In this document: piece after piece, positions 17,510 through 30,294 of the stretch
Numbering within the stretch: position 1 is the stretch's first letter
How the letters are laid out: each line of letters starts with the position of its first letter
Source of the DNA: Blastococcus sp. TF02A-35
GTDB lineage: Bacteria; Actinomycetota; Actinomycetes; Mycobacteriales; Geodermatophilaceae
Direction: 5' to 3'
NCBI RefSeq assembly: GCF_004571075.1
Contig: NZ_SPQP01000002.1
Span: 1 to 64,000, forward strand
Length of the DNA: 64,000 nucleotides
The notes under the pieces: model-generated
The model's database searches: none
Told to the model about the DNA's origin: nothing
Seen by the model: only the letters and a program-made list of their open reading frames with translations
Made by a program: the position numbers and the translations under genes

Positions 17510-17952
17510 CCCGGCTGCGGCCGATGCGGCTGGCCGACATCCCCGCGGTGATGGTGCTGGAGGAGGAGCTCTTCGCCCCCGACACGTGGACGGCGGCGAT
17601 GTACCGGGAGGAGCTGGCGCAGACCGGGACCCGGCACTACCTGGTCGCCGAGGACGGCGAGTCGGTCGTCGGGTACGCCGGGCTGATCGCCTACTCCGAC
17701 GAGGCGCACGTGGCGACGATCGGCGTCACGGGGGCACGGCAGGGCGAGGGCATCGGGGCGCAGCTGCTGGACGCGCTGCTCGCCGAGGCCGACCGGCGGC
17801 GGAGCCCCGTGGTGCTGCTCGAGGTGCGGGCGGACAACGAGCTGGCCCAGGGGCTGTACCGGCGGCGCGGGTTCGCCGAGATCGGCCGGCGGCCGAGGTA
17901 CTACCAACCGAGCGGCACGGACGCGGTCGTCATGAGGCGGGAGAAGCCGTGA
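17506..17952 (+). CDS. rimI: Ribosomal protein S18 alanine acetyltransferase RimI-type
   Basis: GNAT protein expected to acetylate the N-terminus of a ribosomal protein (S18 in E. coli). The 148-residue length and the pattern [56 protein letters not shown] and RRPRYYQ match RimI. It lies between tsaB and tsaD with 4-base overlaps on both sides, the usual position of rimI in actinobacteria. Confidence 0.9.
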   Translation: MTRLRPMRLADIPAVMVLEEELFAPDTWTAAMYREELAQTGTRHYLVAEDGESVVGYAGLIAYSDEAHVATIGVTGARQGEGIGAQLLDALLAEADRRRSPVVLLEVRADNELAQGLYRRRGFAEIGRRPRYYQPSGTDAVVMRREKP

Positions 17953-18986
17953 AGCAGGAACCGATCGTCCTGGGGTTCGAGACCTCGTGCGACGAGACCG
18001 GTGTCGGCATCGTCCGCGGGCACACCCTGCTCGCCGACGCGCTGGCCACCTCGATGGCCGAGCACGAGCGGTTCGGCGGGGTCGTGCCCGAGATCGCCTC
18101 GCGGGCGCACCTCGAGGCGATGGTGCCCACCGTGCACCGCGCACTCGCCGAGGCCGGCCTGCAGGCCTCCGACGTCGACGCCGTGGCGGTGACCAGCGGC
18201 CCCGGCCTCACCGGCGCGCTGCTGGTGGGCGTGGCGGCGGCCAAGGCCTACGCGCTGGCGCTGGACAAGCCGCTGTACGGCGTCAACCACCTGGCCGCGC
18301 ACGTCGCCGTCGACGAGCTGCAGCACGGCCCGCTGGCCGAGCCGTCGATCGCGATGCTGGTCTCGGGTGGGCACAGCTCGCTGCTGCTGGTGCCCGACCT
18401 GGCGCAGGAGGTGCAGTCGCTCGGCCGCACCATCGACGACGCGGCGGGGGAGGCCTTCGACAAGGTCGCCCGCGTGCTCGGTCTGCCGTTCCCGGGCGGG
18501 CCGCCGATCGACCGCGCCGCCCGCGAGGGCGACCCGGACGCGATCGCCTTCCCGCGCGGGCTCACCGGGCCGCGGGACCCGGTCTACGACTTCTCGTTCT
18601 CCGGGCTGAAGACCGCCGTCGCCCGCTGGATCGAGGCGCGCGAGCGGGCGGGGGAGCCGGTGCCGGTCGCCGACGTCGCGGCCTCGTTCCAGGAGGCGGT
18701 CGCCGACGTGCTGACCGCCAAGGCAGTGCGGGCGTGCAAGGACCACGGCGTGGACCACCTGGTGCTCGGCGGGGGAGTGGCGGCCAACTCGCGGCTGCGC
18801 GCCCTGGCCGAGGAGCGGTGCGCCGCGGCCGGCATCGTGCTCCGGGTGCCCAGCCCCAAGCTGTGCACCGACAACGGCGCCATGGTGGCCGCGCTCGGCT
18901 CCCGGCTGGTCGCCGCCGGTGTCGCGCCGTCGGCCCCCGACCTGGGCGCGGACAGCTCGCTGCCGATCGACGTCGTCAGCCGCTGA
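17949..18986 (+). CDS. tsaD: tRNA threonylcarbamoyladenosine transferase TsaD
   Basis: Catalytic subunit that transfers the threonylcarbamoyl group to A37 of ANN-decoding tRNAs. The 345-residue protein has [15 protein letters not shown], the metal-binding HLAAH motif at about residue 115, [37 protein letters not shown] and the [11 protein letters not shown] loop. GTG start overlaps rimI. The protein is standard with no missing metal ligands. Confidence 0.96.
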   Translation: MKQEPIVLGFETSCDETGVGIVRGHTLLADALATSMAEHERFGGVVPEIASRAHLEAMVPTVHRALAEAGLQASDVDAVAVTSGPGLTGALLVGVAAAKAYALALDKPLYGVNHLAAHVAVDELQHGPLAEPSIAMLVSGGHSSLLLVPDLAQEVQSLGRTIDDAAGEAFDKVARVLGLPFPGGPPIDRAAREGDPDAIAFPRGLTGPRDPVYDFSFSGLKTAVARWIEARERAGEPVPVADVAASFQEAVADVLTAKAVRACKDHGVDHLVLGGGVAANSRLRALAEERCAAAGIVLRVPSPKLCTDNGAMVAALGSRLVAAGVAPSAPDLGADSSLPIDVVSR

Positions 18987-18989
18987 GCC

Positions 18990-19538
18990 GTGCGCCCGCC
19001 CCCGGTGATCCGCCTCCTCGCCCCGGGGGAGCTGAGCACGGCGCAGGAGATCGAGCGGGCCGCGGGGCGGGCGTTCGCGGACGTCGGCATGCCGGAGATA
19101 GCCACCGACGACCCGCTGCCGGCGGCCGAGCTGGATCGGTACCGGCGGGCCGGACTGGCCTGGGCGGCGGCCGATGCGGACGACGAGCCGGTCGGCTACC
19201 TGCTCGCCGAGCCGGTGGACGGCGCGCTGCACGTCGAGCAGGTCTCGGTGCACCCCCGGGCCGCCCGCCGGGGAGTCGGGCGGGCGCTGCTCGAGCACGC
19301 CGCCATGCACGCCGCGGAGGCCGGCCTCACGTCGCTGACCCTCACCACCTTCGAGGACGTGCCGTGGAACGCGCCCTACTACCGCCGGTGCGGCTTCCGC
19401 GTGCTGGACGAGCGCGAGTGGACGCCGGGGCTGCGGGCGATCCGGGAGCGCGAGGCGGCGCACGGCCTGGACCGGTGGCGCCGCGTGTGCATGCGCCGGG
19501 ACCTGGCCTCCGCGGCCGGGGGCGTCGTCAGCCGTTGA
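18990..19538 (+). CDS. GNAT family N-acetyltransferase
   Basis: A 182-residue GNAT protein beginning 3 bp after tsaD and probably co-transcribed. The acetyl-CoA loop is RRGVGRALLEHA, the preceding strand is HVEQVSVHPRA, and NAPYYRRCGFRVLDE is the C-terminal motif. It is unrelated in detail to the GNAT gene at 15419. The acceptor is unknown. Confidence 0.85.
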   Translation: MRPPPVIRLLAPGELSTAQEIERAAGRAFADVGMPEIATDDPLPAAELDRYRRAGLAWAAADADDEPVGYLLAEPVDGALHVEQVSVHPRAARRGVGRALLEHAAMHAAEAGLTSLTLTTFEDVPWNAPYYRRCGFRVLDEREWTPGLRAIREREAAHGLDRWRRVCMRRDLASAAGGVVSR

Positions 19539-19622
19539 CGTTCGGCCGGGTTGAGCCGCCCGGGCGACCGTGAGGCCGCACCGTGGCCCGGCTACAGGTC
19601 CGGTGGTGCGGGTCGACCCGCC

Positions 19623-20855
19623 CTACGTGAGGTCGCAGACGAGCGCGGTGGGTGCACCAGCCACGCGGGTGACGACGACGGTCGCCGTCCCGGAGCCGTC
19701 GCCGCGCAGCTGGCGGGCCAGCGTCTCCGGCTCGATCGCGGAGCCGCGCTTCTTCACGACCACCCGGCCCACGCCGCGGGAGCGCAGCAGCGCCTTCAGC
19801 TTCTTGAGGTTGAACGGCAGCACCTCGTCCACCCGGTAGGAGCGCACCCACGGGCCGTCGGCGGGCGCGTCGGAGGTGAGGTAGGCGATCGTCGGGTCGA
19901 CCAGCGTCGCGCCGAGGTCGGCGGCGACCAGCGACACGAGGCCCGAGCGGATCACCGCCGGGTCCGGCTCGTGCAGCCAGCCGCGCACCGGCCCCGGAGC
20001 TGCCGGGCCGGGGTCCGCGTCGGCGGTCAGCTCGTGCGCGGCGCCGTCGCGCACGACCGTGGCGCGGCGCCAGGTGGAGGAGACCGCGCGGCCCCACAGC
20101 AGCGCCTCGACGATCGAGCCGCCGACGGAGACCCACTCGGCCTCCACGCCGTCGGGGACGCGGTCGTGGTCGAGGCCGGGGGCGACCTTCACGACCGAGG
20201 TCGGCATCCGGTCGAGCAGCTGGGCCACGGTCGACCACGGCGGGGACCAGTGGTCGGGGTCGAGCTGGCGTCGGCCGCCCGCGCGCCTGGCCGGGTCCAG
20301 GACGGCGGCGCCGCACCCCGCGACCTCGCCGCCGCGCGCCGCCGCCACCAGCTCGACGGCGTCGCCGGCCACCACCCACACGTCGTCGGCGACCCCCATG
20401 GCCTCGACGTTGAGGGCGGTGAGCTCGCGGGCGACGGGGTCGACGTCGACGGCGAGCACGCGCGCGCCGGCGCGGGCGAGCGCGATCGTGTCGGTGCCCG
20501 CCGCGCACCCGAGGTCGGCGACGGAGTCCGCACCGCCGGCGAGGAGCCGGGCGGCGCGACGGGCCGCGAGCTCCGGGCGGCCGGCCTGCTCGAGCGCGTC
20601 GGAGGTGAACAGCAGCCGGTCGGCGTCGGCCCCGAACGTCGCCCGGGCCCGCTGCCGCTGGCGCGCGATGCCCCAGGCCGGTCCGGCCAGGTCCGCGCCC
20701 ACCTCGGCGCGCAGCCGGGTCAGGGCGGCGACCGCGTCCACCCTCTCGTCCAGGAGCACCGACGCCCGGGACAGCGCCGCCGCACCCTCCGGCGTCGCCA
20801 GCGCGCGCAGCTGGCGCACCGTCTCGGCGGTCTGCTCCTCGGGTTCCCGGTCCAC
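19623..20855 (-). CDS. Class I SAM-dependent methyltransferase with THUMP-like C-terminal domain
   Basis: A roughly 410-residue protein. The SAM site is VADLGCAAGTDTIALARAGARVLAVDVD, with [14 protein letters not shown] downstream at the motif IV position, and the C-terminal part (VDEVLPFNLKKLKALLRSRGVGRVVVKKRG) fits the THUMP-like domain of actinobacterial proteins. The start is uncertain: the GTG at 20855 has CACGCT 6 bases upstream; a GTG at 20861 is equally in frame. The frame is open to 20948 but that extension runs through CIRCE and begins with TTG. The target is unknown. Confidence 0.8.
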   Translation of the reverse strand: MDREPEEQTAETVRQLRALATPEGAAALSRASVLLDERVDAVAALTRLRAEVGADLAGPAWGIARQRQRARATFGADADRLLFTSDALEQAGRPELAARRAARLLAGGADSVADLGCAAGTDTIALARAGARVLAVDVDPVARELTALNVEAMGVADDVWVVAGDAVELVAAARGGEVAGCGAAVLDPARRAGGRRQLDPDHWSPPWSTVAQLLDRMPTSVVKVAPGLDHDRVPDGVEAEWVSVGGSIVEALLWGRAVSSTWRRATVVRDGAAHELTADADPGPAAPGPVRGWLHEPDPAVIRSGLVSLVAADLGATLVDPTIAYLTSDAPADGPWVRSYRVDEVLPFNLKKLKALLRSRGVGRVVVKKRGSAIEPETLARQLRGDGSGTATVVVTRVAGAPTALVCDLT

Positions 20856-20913
20856 CGGCACAGCGTGGCGTACGGGCCGGTCCGTCCCGTCGTCACCCAC
20901 CCCGGGGACCAGG

Positions 20914-20943
20914 TTGAGCGGCTGGCACTCTCGTAGGTAGAGT
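20914..20943 (+). promoter_or_regulatory. groES promoter
   Basis: TTGAGC (20914-20919) and TAGAGT (20938-20943) are separated by 18 bp, a good vegetative promoter. The -10 lies inside the CIRCE palindrome, so repressor binding would block it directly. Transcription would start about 20950, leaving a leader near 117 bases. Confidence 0.7.
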
Positions 20944-20948
20944 GCCAA
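20922..20948 (+). promoter_or_regulatory. CIRCE operator (HrcA binding site)
   Basis: CTGGCACTC, nine bases, GAGTGCCAA. This is the CIRCE inverted repeat (consensus TTAGCACTC-N9-GAGTGCTAA) with an 8-bp perfect core TGGCACTC/GAGTGCCA. HrcA binding here represses groES-groEL outside heat stress. hrcA itself is not in the window. Confidence 0.9.
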
Positions 20949-21066
20949 GCGACACGGGCTGGCGCCCGACCCCCGCGACGGCGGGTGCCCGGATCCCGTG
21001 CCACAGCATCAGCACCACAGCACGAACATCCACCAGCCGTCCGACACCGAAGGGGGCGTCACCGAC

Positions 21067-21375
21067 GTGACGACCGCTACCAAGGTCAGCATCAAGCCGC
21101 TGGAGGACCGGGTCGTGGTCCAGGCCAACGAGGCCGAGACCACCACCGCCTCCGGTCTGGTCATCCCGGACACCGCCAAGGAGAAGCCCCAGGAGGGCAC
21201 CGTCGTCGCCGTCGGCCCCGGCCGCATCGACGACAACGGCAACCGCGTCCCGCTCGACGTGAACGTCGGCGACGTGGTCATCTACTCGAAGTACGGCGGC
21301 ACCGAGGTCAAGTACGCTGGCGAGGAGTACCTCGTGCTCTCCGCCCGCGACCTGCTCGCCGTCGTGGAGAAGTAG
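21067..21375 (+). CDS. groES: Co-chaperonin GroES
   Basis: Heptameric lid of the GroEL chaperonin. The 102-residue product shows [16 protein letters not shown], the mobile loop [20 protein letters not shown], and [21 protein letters not shown]. The GTG at 21067 is chosen because AGGGGG lies 10 bases upstream and the family N-terminus begins there; the open frame extends further upstream without support. Transcribed from a CIRCE-controlled promoter. Confidence 0.97.
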   Translation: MTTATKVSIKPLEDRVVVQANEAETTTASGLVIPDTAKEKPQEGTVVAVGPGRIDDNGNRVPLDVNVGDVVIYSKYGGTEVKYAGEEYLVLSARDLLAVVEK

Positions 21376-21437
21376 AAGGACCTCGTCCTCCTCATCCCTC
21401 GCGAGCTCGGGACGAGCCTCTGGACGAGGCCGTCCCA
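21376..21437 (+). repeat. 3' nested-hairpin repeat, copy B (after groES)
   Basis: Begins at the base after the groES stop: AAGGA, arm CCTCGTCC (21381-21388), interior with CTCGCGAGCTCGGG, arm GGACGAGG (21422-21429), tail CCGTCCCA. Same layout as copies A, C and D but with a different, still complementary, stem. Confidence 0.7.
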
Positions 21438-21469
21438 GCACGGCGAGAAGCTCCACCAGTAGTTCCCTC

Positions 21470-21509
21470 GACCGCCCCGGGCGACCCGAACTCGGGTCCC
21501 GGGGCGGTC
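21470..21509 (+). terminator. Strong hairpin between groES and groEL
   Basis: GACCGCCCCGGG (21470-21481) pairs perfectly with CCCGGGGCGGTC (21498-21509); the loop itself contains ACCCGAACTCGGGT. GTCTTTCG follows, a weak U-rich tail. It lies 35 bp before groEL, so it may attenuate groEL relative to groES or protect a processed end. Confidence 0.6.
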
Positions 21510-21532
21510 GTCTTTCGCCCTGCACTTACTGA

Positions 21533-23191
<1,659 letters not shown>

Positions 23192-23216
23192 GCCCCGCCG
23201 GCTCGATCGCACACGC

Positions 23217-23255
23217 GAGAGGGCCCGGTCCAGGAATCCTGGACCGGGCCCTCTC
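23217..23255. terminator. Bidirectional terminator between groEL and whiD-like gene
   Basis: GAGAGGGCCCGGTCCAGG (23217-23234) and CCTGGACCGGGCCCTCTC (23238-23255) form an 18-bp perfect stem with a 3-base loop, between two convergent genes. No long T-run follows, as is common in high-GC actinobacteria. Confidence 0.85.
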
Positions 23256-23272
23256 GGCGTTCGTAGGGGGTG

Positions 23273-23572
23273 TCAGACCCCGGCTGCGACGGCGGCCGGC
23301 TCGGCGGCGATCAGCCGGGCCCGCTCCTCCTCGCTCATCCCGCCCCAGACCCCGTAGGGCTCCCGCACCGCCAGGGCGTGCTTGAGGCACGCCTCGACGA
23401 CCGGGCACCGCGCGCACACGGCCTTGGCTGCGGTCTGCCGACGCGCCCGGGCCGGCCCGCGCTCGCCGTCGGGGTGGAAGAAGAGGGACGTGTTCTCGCC
23501 ACGGCAGGCGCCGTGGAGCTGCCAGTCCCAGACCTCGGCGACGGGCGTCGGGAGTCTGCGGATGTCGGCCAT
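23273..23572 (-). CDS. WhiB-family Fe-S regulator (WhiD/WhiB3-like)
   Basis: Small DNA-associated regulator holding an oxygen/NO-sensitive [4Fe-4S] cluster. The 99-residue protein has the four ligands Cys23, Cys53, Cys56 and Cys62 and the GVWGG turn at residues 74-78. Its N-terminus MADIRRLPTPVAEVWDWQL closely resembles Streptomyces WhiD and mycobacterial WhiB3. ATG 23572 has GGAG 6 bases upstream. It sits next to the bldM-like gene, as whiD does in Streptomyces. Confidence 0.92.
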   Translation of the reverse strand: MADIRRLPTPVAEVWDWQLHGACRGENTSLFFHPDGERGPARARRQTAAKAVCARCPVVEACLKHALAVREPYGVWGGMSEEERARLIAAEPAAVAAGV

Positions 23573-23930
23573 GTCTCCTCCAGGACTCGATCGAGCCGGG
23601 GGGCGTCCGGCTGCAAGGGGCCGGTGCCCTCGGCATCCCGCCGTCAAACCCTGCGGATTCGCAACTTTTTGGCGATGTGTGCTGCGTCACCGCTGTTCGG
23701 GGCCGCTCACCCCCCGGGGTGAGGGCGTCTGTCGGAGGCCCCGGGAGTCGATCAAGGTGGCTGCAGGTCGCGCCGACGACCGGGTGGGGGAGATACCCGG
23801 ATCCGGTGCGCGACCCGCGCAGAGGTGGAGGGCCCCCCGGGTGGGAGCCCTCCACCCGAGCGACAGCCGGTCGGGCCTCCCGACCGGTCGGGGGACCCCC
23901 GGCGCAGGCCGGGAAGAGCGAGGAGCAGGC
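23573..23930. other. 358-bp divergent intergenic region, whiD-like / bldM-like
   Basis: No gene seen. The whiD-like side has an unusual AT-rich patch around 23663-23672 (ACTTTTTGG) and, on the minus strand, TTGACG near 23640 without a clear -10. CTCACCCC/GGGGTGAG (23706-23723) is an 8-bp hairpin. The bldM-like side holds two strong hairpins (23824-23887). Both genes probably have long leaders from this region; I could not place a promoter with confidence. Confidence 0.5.
23824..23887 (+). promoter_or_regulatory. Tandem hairpins in the leader of the bldM-like gene
   Basis: GGTGGAGGGC (23824-23833) pairs with GCCCTCCACC (23847-23856), a 10-bp perfect stem. CCGGTCGGG (23867-23875) pairs with CCCGACCGG (23879-23887), a 9-bp stem with a 3-base loop. 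Both lie less than 110 bases upstream of the start and just before the ribosome-binding site. Confidence 0.5.
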
Positions 23931-24644
23931 GTGATCGAGGACAGGATGCGTGCCCCGGTGCACGGCGCGACCGTGTGGGTCTACGACGAGCGACGGCGGG
24001 TCCGTGACGACGTCGCCTCGCGGCTGGTCGCCCTGCCCTTCGTCGGTCGCGTCGAGGTGGTCGGCGACGGGCAGTCGCTGATGTCGCGCCTGGCCACCCG
24101 CAGCCCCGACGTCCTCGTCGTCGGCACGCAGCGCGCCGTCGACACCGGCCTCTCGGCCGCCACCCAGGCGCTGCGCGCCCACCCGGGTCTCCCGGTGCTG
24201 GTGCTCGGTGCCCCCGACGACGCCGAGAGCGTGCGCGCCGCCGTCGCCTTCGGTGCCCGCGGCTACCTCCGCTGGGACGCCACCCCCATCGAGATGGGCC
24301 TGGGCCTCTCCCGGGTCGGCCTGCGGGCCGACGGCCGCATCCCGGTGCAGCAGGCGCCGCAGCCGGCCATGGCCTGGAGCGGTGCCGCGCCGCTGGCGGG
24401 CTCGGCGCCGACCACGGTGCGCTCGACCGTCCGGGAGGCCACCCCGTCCCCGGCGCTGTCCATGCGCGAGATGCAGGTGCTCACCGGCATGAGCCAGGGC
24501 AAGAGCAACGCCCAGATCGGCCGCGAGCTCTACCTGTCCGAGGACACCATCAAGACCCACGCCCGCCGGCTGTTCCGGAAGCTGGGCGCCAAGGACCGCG
24601 CCGAGGCGGTCGCCCTCGGCTTCCGCCGCGGCATCATGGCCTGA
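23931..24644 (+). CDS. BldM-like orphan response regulator, LuxR-type HTH
   Basis: A 237-residue regulator with a degenerate receiver (about 12-120) and a C-terminal LuxR-type helix-turn-helix (about 172-235; LSMREMQVLTGMSQGKSNAQIG, LSEDTIKTHARRLFRKLG). The position of the phosphorylated Asp is Gly65 in PDVLVVGTQ, so phosphorylation at the canonical site is impossible. Position between a whiD-like gene and guaB matches Streptomyces bldM. GTG 23931 has GAGGAG upstream; no histidine kinase is adjacent. Confidence 0.87.
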   Translation: MIEDRMRAPVHGATVWVYDERRRVRDDVASRLVALPFVGRVEVVGDGQSLMSRLATRSPDVLVVGTQRAVDTGLSAATQALRAHPGLPVLVLGAPDDAESVRAAVAFGARGYLRWDATPIEMGLGLSRVGLRADGRIPVQQAPQPAMAWSGAAPLAGSAPTTVRSTVREATPSPALSMREMQVLTGMSQGKSNAQIGRELYLSEDTIKTHARRLFRKLGAKDRAEAVALGFRRGIMA

Positions 24645-24664
24645 CCCGCGACACCCGTCGCACG

Positions 24665-24701
24665 CCGAGGGCCCCTCCCGATCGTCGGGAGGGGCCCTCG
24701 G
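24665..24701. terminator. Bidirectional terminator after bldM-like gene
   Basis: CCGAGGGCCCCTCCCGA (24665-24681) and TCGGGAGGGGCCCTCGG (24685-24701) form a 17-bp perfect stem with loop TCG, between the convergent bldM-like and DUF5319 genes. Confidence 0.85.
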
Positions 24702-24713
24702 TCCGTGCTGGGC

Positions 24714-26772
<2,059 letters not shown>

Positions 26773-26774
26773 GC

Positions 26775-27902
26775 ATGAGCGTGCGTGACACCGTCGAGAT
26801 CGGGCTGAACCGCTTCGCCCGCCGTGGCTACGACCTGGACGAGGTCTCCATCGTCCCGTCCCGCCGCACCCGGGACGTCGACGACGTCTCGACCGCCTGG
26901 CAGATCGACGCCTTCCGGTTCGACATCCCGCTGATCGCCAGCCCCAGCGACGCCGTGATGAGCCCGGCCACGGCGATCGCCGTCGGCCAGGCCGGCGGGC
27001 TCGGCGTGCTCAACGGCGAGGGCCTCTGGACCCGCTACGACGACCCGGCCCCGGTCTACCGGGAGATCGCCGCGGCGGCCGCCGCCGGCGCCCCGCCGGT
27101 CGCGCTCCTGCAGAAGGTCTACGCCGAGCCGGTGAAGACCGACCTGATCACCGCGCGGATCAAGGAGATGAGCGACGCCGGGGTGACCACGGCGATCCGG
27201 GTCTCCCCGCAGCACACCCAGCAGCTGGCGCCCGCCGCGCTGTCCGCGGGCGTGGACCTGCTGGTCATCCAGGGCACGATCGTCTCGGCCGAGCACGTGA
27301 CCAGCCAGGGCGACGCGCTCAACCTCAAGGAGTTCATCGCCGACCTCGACGTGCCGGTGATCGTCGGGGGTGCGGCGAACTACACGACCGCGCTGCACCT
27401 GATGCGCACCGGCGCGGCCGGCGTGATCGTCGGCGTGGGTGCCGACACCTACTCGACCACCGACGCCGTCATGGGCATCCGGGTGCCGCTGGCCAGCGCG
27501 ATCGCCGACGCCGCCGCGGCCCGCCGCGACTACCTCGACGAGACCGGCGGCCGGTACGTGCACGTCATCGCCAACGGCGCGATCGAGACCAGCGGCGCCA
27601 TCGCCCGGGCCCTGGCCTGCGGTGCCGACGCCGTCCAGCTGGGCGAGCCGCTGCGGATCGCCGCCGAGGCGCCCGCCGGCGGCGTGTGGTGGGACTCCGT
27701 CGCCGCGCACCCGCGCCTGCCGCGCGGTGCCACCTCCGCGCCGGTCGAGCCCGCCGGCTCGCTGGCCGACGTGCTCAACGGGGCGGCGGAGTCCGCCGAC
27801 GGCCGCACCAACCTCTTCGGGGCGCTGGCCCGCACGATGGCCAAGACCGGCTACCGGGACCTCAAGGAGTTCCAGCGGGTCGACCTGGTCATCGGGGGCT
27901 GA
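26775..27902 (+). CDS. guaB3: GuaB3 family IMP dehydrogenase-like protein
   Basis: A 375-residue paralogue of IMP dehydrogenase lacking the CBS domains, equivalent to mycobacterial GuaB3. The barrel start [26 protein letters not shown] and [28 protein letters not shown] are visible, while the GSICTT catalytic loop of guaB is replaced by [13 protein letters not shown], so it is not a standard IMP dehydrogenase. It follows guaB by 2 bp. The biochemical role of this paralogue is uncertain; some actinobacterial GuaB3 proteins have been linked to GMP reductase-type activity. Confidence 0.88.
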   Translation: MSVRDTVEIGLNRFARRGYDLDEVSIVPSRRTRDVDDVSTAWQIDAFRFDIPLIASPSDAVMSPATAIAVGQAGGLGVLNGEGLWTRYDDPAPVYREIAAAAAAGAPPVALLQKVYAEPVKTDLITARIKEMSDAGVTTAIRVSPQHTQQLAPAALSAGVDLLVIQGTIVSAEHVTSQGDALNLKEFIADLDVPVIVGGAANYTTALHLMRTGAAGVIVGVGADTYSTTDAVMGIRVPLASAIADAAAARRDYLDETGGRYVHVIANGAIETSGAIARALACGADAVQLGEPLRIAAEAPAGGVWWDSVAAHPRLPRGATSAPVEPAGSLADVLNGAAESADGRTNLFGALARTMAKTGYRDLKEFQRVDLVIGG

Positions 27903-27910
27903 GCCACGTC

Positions 27911-29479
27911 ATGGGTATGGACTTCCCGACCGTCCTGGTCGTCGACTTCGGCGCCCAGTACGCCCAGCTGATCGCCCGGCGGATCCGGGAGGCCGGCGTC
28001 TACTCCGAGATCGTGTCGTCGGAGGTGCCGGTCGAGGAGATCCTCGCCCGCAAGCCCGCCGCCATCGTCCTCTCCGGCGGGCCCTCCAGCGTCTACGCGC
28101 CGGAGGCCCCGAAGGTCGACCCGACCCTCTTCGAGGCCGGCGTCCCCGCCTTCGGCATCTGCTACGGCTTCCAGGCGATGGCCGCCTCGCTGGGCGGCAC
28201 GGTCGCCCGCACCGGCGACCGCGAGTACGGCGGGACGCCGCTGACGGTCACCACCGGCGCGCGGCTGTTCGGCTCGCTGCCGGTGGAGCAGAACGTCTGG
28301 ATGAGCCACGGCGACGCCGTCAGCGAGGCGCCCCCCGGGTTCACCGTCACCGCCACCTCCACCGGCGCCCCCGTCGCGGCCTTCGAGGACGTCGACCGGC
28401 GGCTGGCCGGCGTGCAGTTCCACCCCGAGGTGCGGCACACCGCGCACGGGCAGACGGTGCTCGAGCACTTCCTGTTCGACATCGCGGGCCTGGAGCCCAC
28501 CTGGACGATGAGCAACGTCGTCGACGAGCAGGTCGCGCTGATCCGGGAGCAGATCGGCGACCGGCGGGCGCTGTGCGCGCTGTCCGGCGGCGTCGACTCC
28601 GCCGTCGCCGCGGCCCTGGTCCAGCGGGCCATCGGCGACCGGCTCACCTGCGTCTACGTCGACCACGGCCTGATGCGCCAGGGCGAGACCGAGCAGATCG
28701 AGCGCGACTTCGCCGCCACCACCGGCGCGGACCTGCGCGTGGTCGACGCCAGCGAGCAGTTCCTCTCCGCGCTCGCCGGGGTCAGCGACCCCGAGCAGAA
28801 GCGGAAGATCATCGGCCGCGAGTTCATCCGGGTGTTCGAGCAGGCGGCCACCGACGTCGTCGCCGACGCCCAGGCGCACGGGGAGACCGTCGACTTCCTC
28901 GTGCAGGGGACGCTCTACCCCGACGTCGTCGAGTCCGGCGGCGGCACCGGGACGGCGAACATCAAGAGCCACCACAACGTCGGCGGGCTGCCCGAGGACC
29001 TGCAGTTCACCCTGGTCGAGCCGCTGCGCACCCTGTTCAAGGACGAGGTGCGCGAGGTCGGCCGGCAGCTGGGCCTGCCCGACACCCTCGTGCAGCGGCA
29101 GCCGTTCCCCGGGCCGGGGCTGGGCATCCGCATCGTCGGCGAGGTGACCCGCGAGCGGCTCGACGTGCTGCGCAAGGCCGACGCGATCGCCCGCGAGGAG
29201 CTCACCACGGCGAAGCTGGACACCGAGATCTGGCAGTGCCCCGTGGTCCTGCTGGCCGACGTCCGCTCCGTCGGGGTGCAGGGCGACGGGCGCACCTACG
29301 GCCACCCGGTCGTGCTGCGGCCGGTGTCCAGCGAGGACGCCATGACCGCCGACTGGACGCGGCTGCCCTACGACGTGCTGGCCAGGATCTCCACCCGCAT
29401 CACCAACGAGGTGGAAGAGGTCAACCGCGTGGTCCTCGACGTGACGAGCAAGCCCCCGGGCACCATCGAGTGGGAATGA
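27911..29479 (+). CDS. guaA: GMP synthase (glutamine-hydrolysing)
   Basis: Aminates XMP to GMP. The 522-residue protein has an N-terminal class I glutaminase domain (Cys in [13 protein letters not shown] in FHPEVRHT), an ATP pyrophosphatase P-loop [14 protein letters not shown] at about residue 218, and the dimerisation domain ending [11 protein letters not shown]. It starts 8 bp after guaB3, completing a guaB-guaB3-guaA operon. The stop runs directly into a 3' nested-hairpin repeat. Confidence 0.97.
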   Translation: MGMDFPTVLVVDFGAQYAQLIARRIREAGVYSEIVSSEVPVEEILARKPAAIVLSGGPSSVYAPEAPKVDPTLFEAGVPAFGICYGFQAMAASLGGTVARTGDREYGGTPLTVTTGARLFGSLPVEQNVWMSHGDAVSEAPPGFTVTATSTGAPVAAFEDVDRRLAGVQFHPEVRHTAHGQTVLEHFLFDIAGLEPTWTMSNVVDEQVALIREQIGDRRALCALSGGVDSAVAAALVQRAIGDRLTCVYVDHGLMRQGETEQIERDFAATTGADLRVVDASEQFLSALAGVSDPEQKRKIIGREFIRVFEQAATDVVADAQAHGETVDFLVQGTLYPDVVESGGGTGTANIKSHHNVGGLPEDLQFTLVEPLRTLFKDEVREVGRQLGLPDTLVQRQPFPGPGLGIRIVGEVTRERLDVLRKADAIAREELTTAKLDTEIWQCPVVLLADVRSVGVQGDGRTYGHPVVLRPVSSEDAMTADWTRLPYDVLARISTRITNEVEEVNRVVLDVTSKPPGTIEWE

Positions 29480-29545
29480 GGACCTCGTCGCCCCCCACCC
29501 GCTCGCTGACGCTCGCGGGCGGGACCCTGCGACGAGGCCGTTCCA
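29478..29545 (+). repeat. 3' nested-hairpin repeat, copy C (overlapping guaA stop)
   Basis: GAGGA then arm CCTCGTCG (29483-29490), inner stem CCCACCCGC / GCGGGCGGG around a GCTCGCTGACGCTCGC-type loop, then GGGACCCTG and arm CGACGAGG (29530-29537), tail CCGTTCCA. It shares the CCTCG core with copy B, and the changed eighth base pair is compensated. Confidence 0.75.
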
Positions 29546-29556
29546 TCCCGTTGCTT

Positions 29557-29585
29557 CGACGCCCCTCGCTGCGCTCGGGGCGTCG
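29557..29585. terminator. Terminator hairpin between guaA and WYL regulator
   Basis: CGACGCCCC (29557-29565) pairs with GGGGCGTCG (29577-29585), 11-base loop, between convergent genes and just downstream of repeat copy C. Confidence 0.65.
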
Positions 29586-29587
29586 CG

Positions 29588-30274
29588 TCACCTCAGGGGA
29601 TGCGCGTCGTCGGGCGGGGTTCCGAAGATGGCGGGGTCGTGGGCCGGGGCCGGCTCGGTCGTGAGGTCTGCGGCCTCGATGCGGTCCCACCGGAACCAGC
29701 GCGGTGCCCGGCGCTCCTGGCACCAGGCGGCCAGGAGCCAGCGGCCGCCCGTGCGGGCCAGGAAGACCGGCTCCACGCGGCGGCGCGAGACCTCCCCGGT
29801 GCCGCTCCGGTAGCGGATCGCCACGACCCGGCGGCGCAGCACCGCCTCCTCGACCACTGCGGCCGCGGGCGGCCGCCGGCTCTCCGGCCCCCGCACCCAG
29901 ACCTGGCCGCCGAGCCGCTCGGCATCGGCCCGCGCGGCGGGGCCGAGCACGTCGAGGACCTTCTCCAGCGCCGCCCGCGCGTCGACGGCGAAGGGCGCCT
30001 CCGGGCTGCCCGCGACCGCCACGGCGAGGGCGATCGCCTGGGACGGCGTGAGGTTCACCGGGGGCAGCGACGCCGAAGCCTCCAGCACGTAGCCGCCACC
30101 CGGCCCGCCGGACGCCCAGATCGGTGCGCCGGCCTGCTGCAGCGCCGAGATGTCGCGCTTGATCGTGCGCGGGGACACCTCGAGCCACTCGGCCAGCCGC
30201 TGGGCGGTGCGGCCACGCCGGCCGGCCCGGCGGAGCTCCTCGGAGACGGCGTGCAGCCGGTCGGTGCGGTTCAC
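29588..30274 (-). CDS. HTH/WYL-domain transcriptional regulator
   Basis: A 228-residue DeoR-type winged-helix protein (about 1-60; TAQRLAEWLEVSPRTIKRDISALQQAGAPI-like region, GGPGGGYVL) with a C-terminal WYL sensor domain (VVAIRYRSG, GRWLLAAWCQERRAPRWFRWDRIEA). The GTG at 30274 opens the HTH domain directly. Divergent from a dienelactone-hydrolase-type gene with a 20-bp palindrome between them; it likely regulates that gene. The ligand is unknown. Confidence 0.87.
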   Translation of the reverse strand: MNRTDRLHAVSEELRRAGRRGRTAQRLAEWLEVSPRTIKRDISALQQAGAPIWASGGPGGGYVLEASASLPPVNLTPSQAIALAVAVAGSPEAPFAVDARAALEKVLDVLGPAARADAERLGGQVWVRGPESRRPPAAAVVEEAVLRRRVVAIRYRSGTGEVSRRRVEPVFLARTGGRWLLAAWCQERRAPRWFRWDRIEAADLTTEPAPAHDPAIFGTPPDDAHPLR

Positions 30275-30294
30275 GCCCGAAGACTGGCAGAAAC

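Noticed and set aside
20856-20948. Longer N-terminus for the minus-strand methyltransferase, starting at TTG 20948
   Set aside because: The extension would be encoded by the CIRCE element and groES promoter, begins with TTG, and has no ribosome-binding site.
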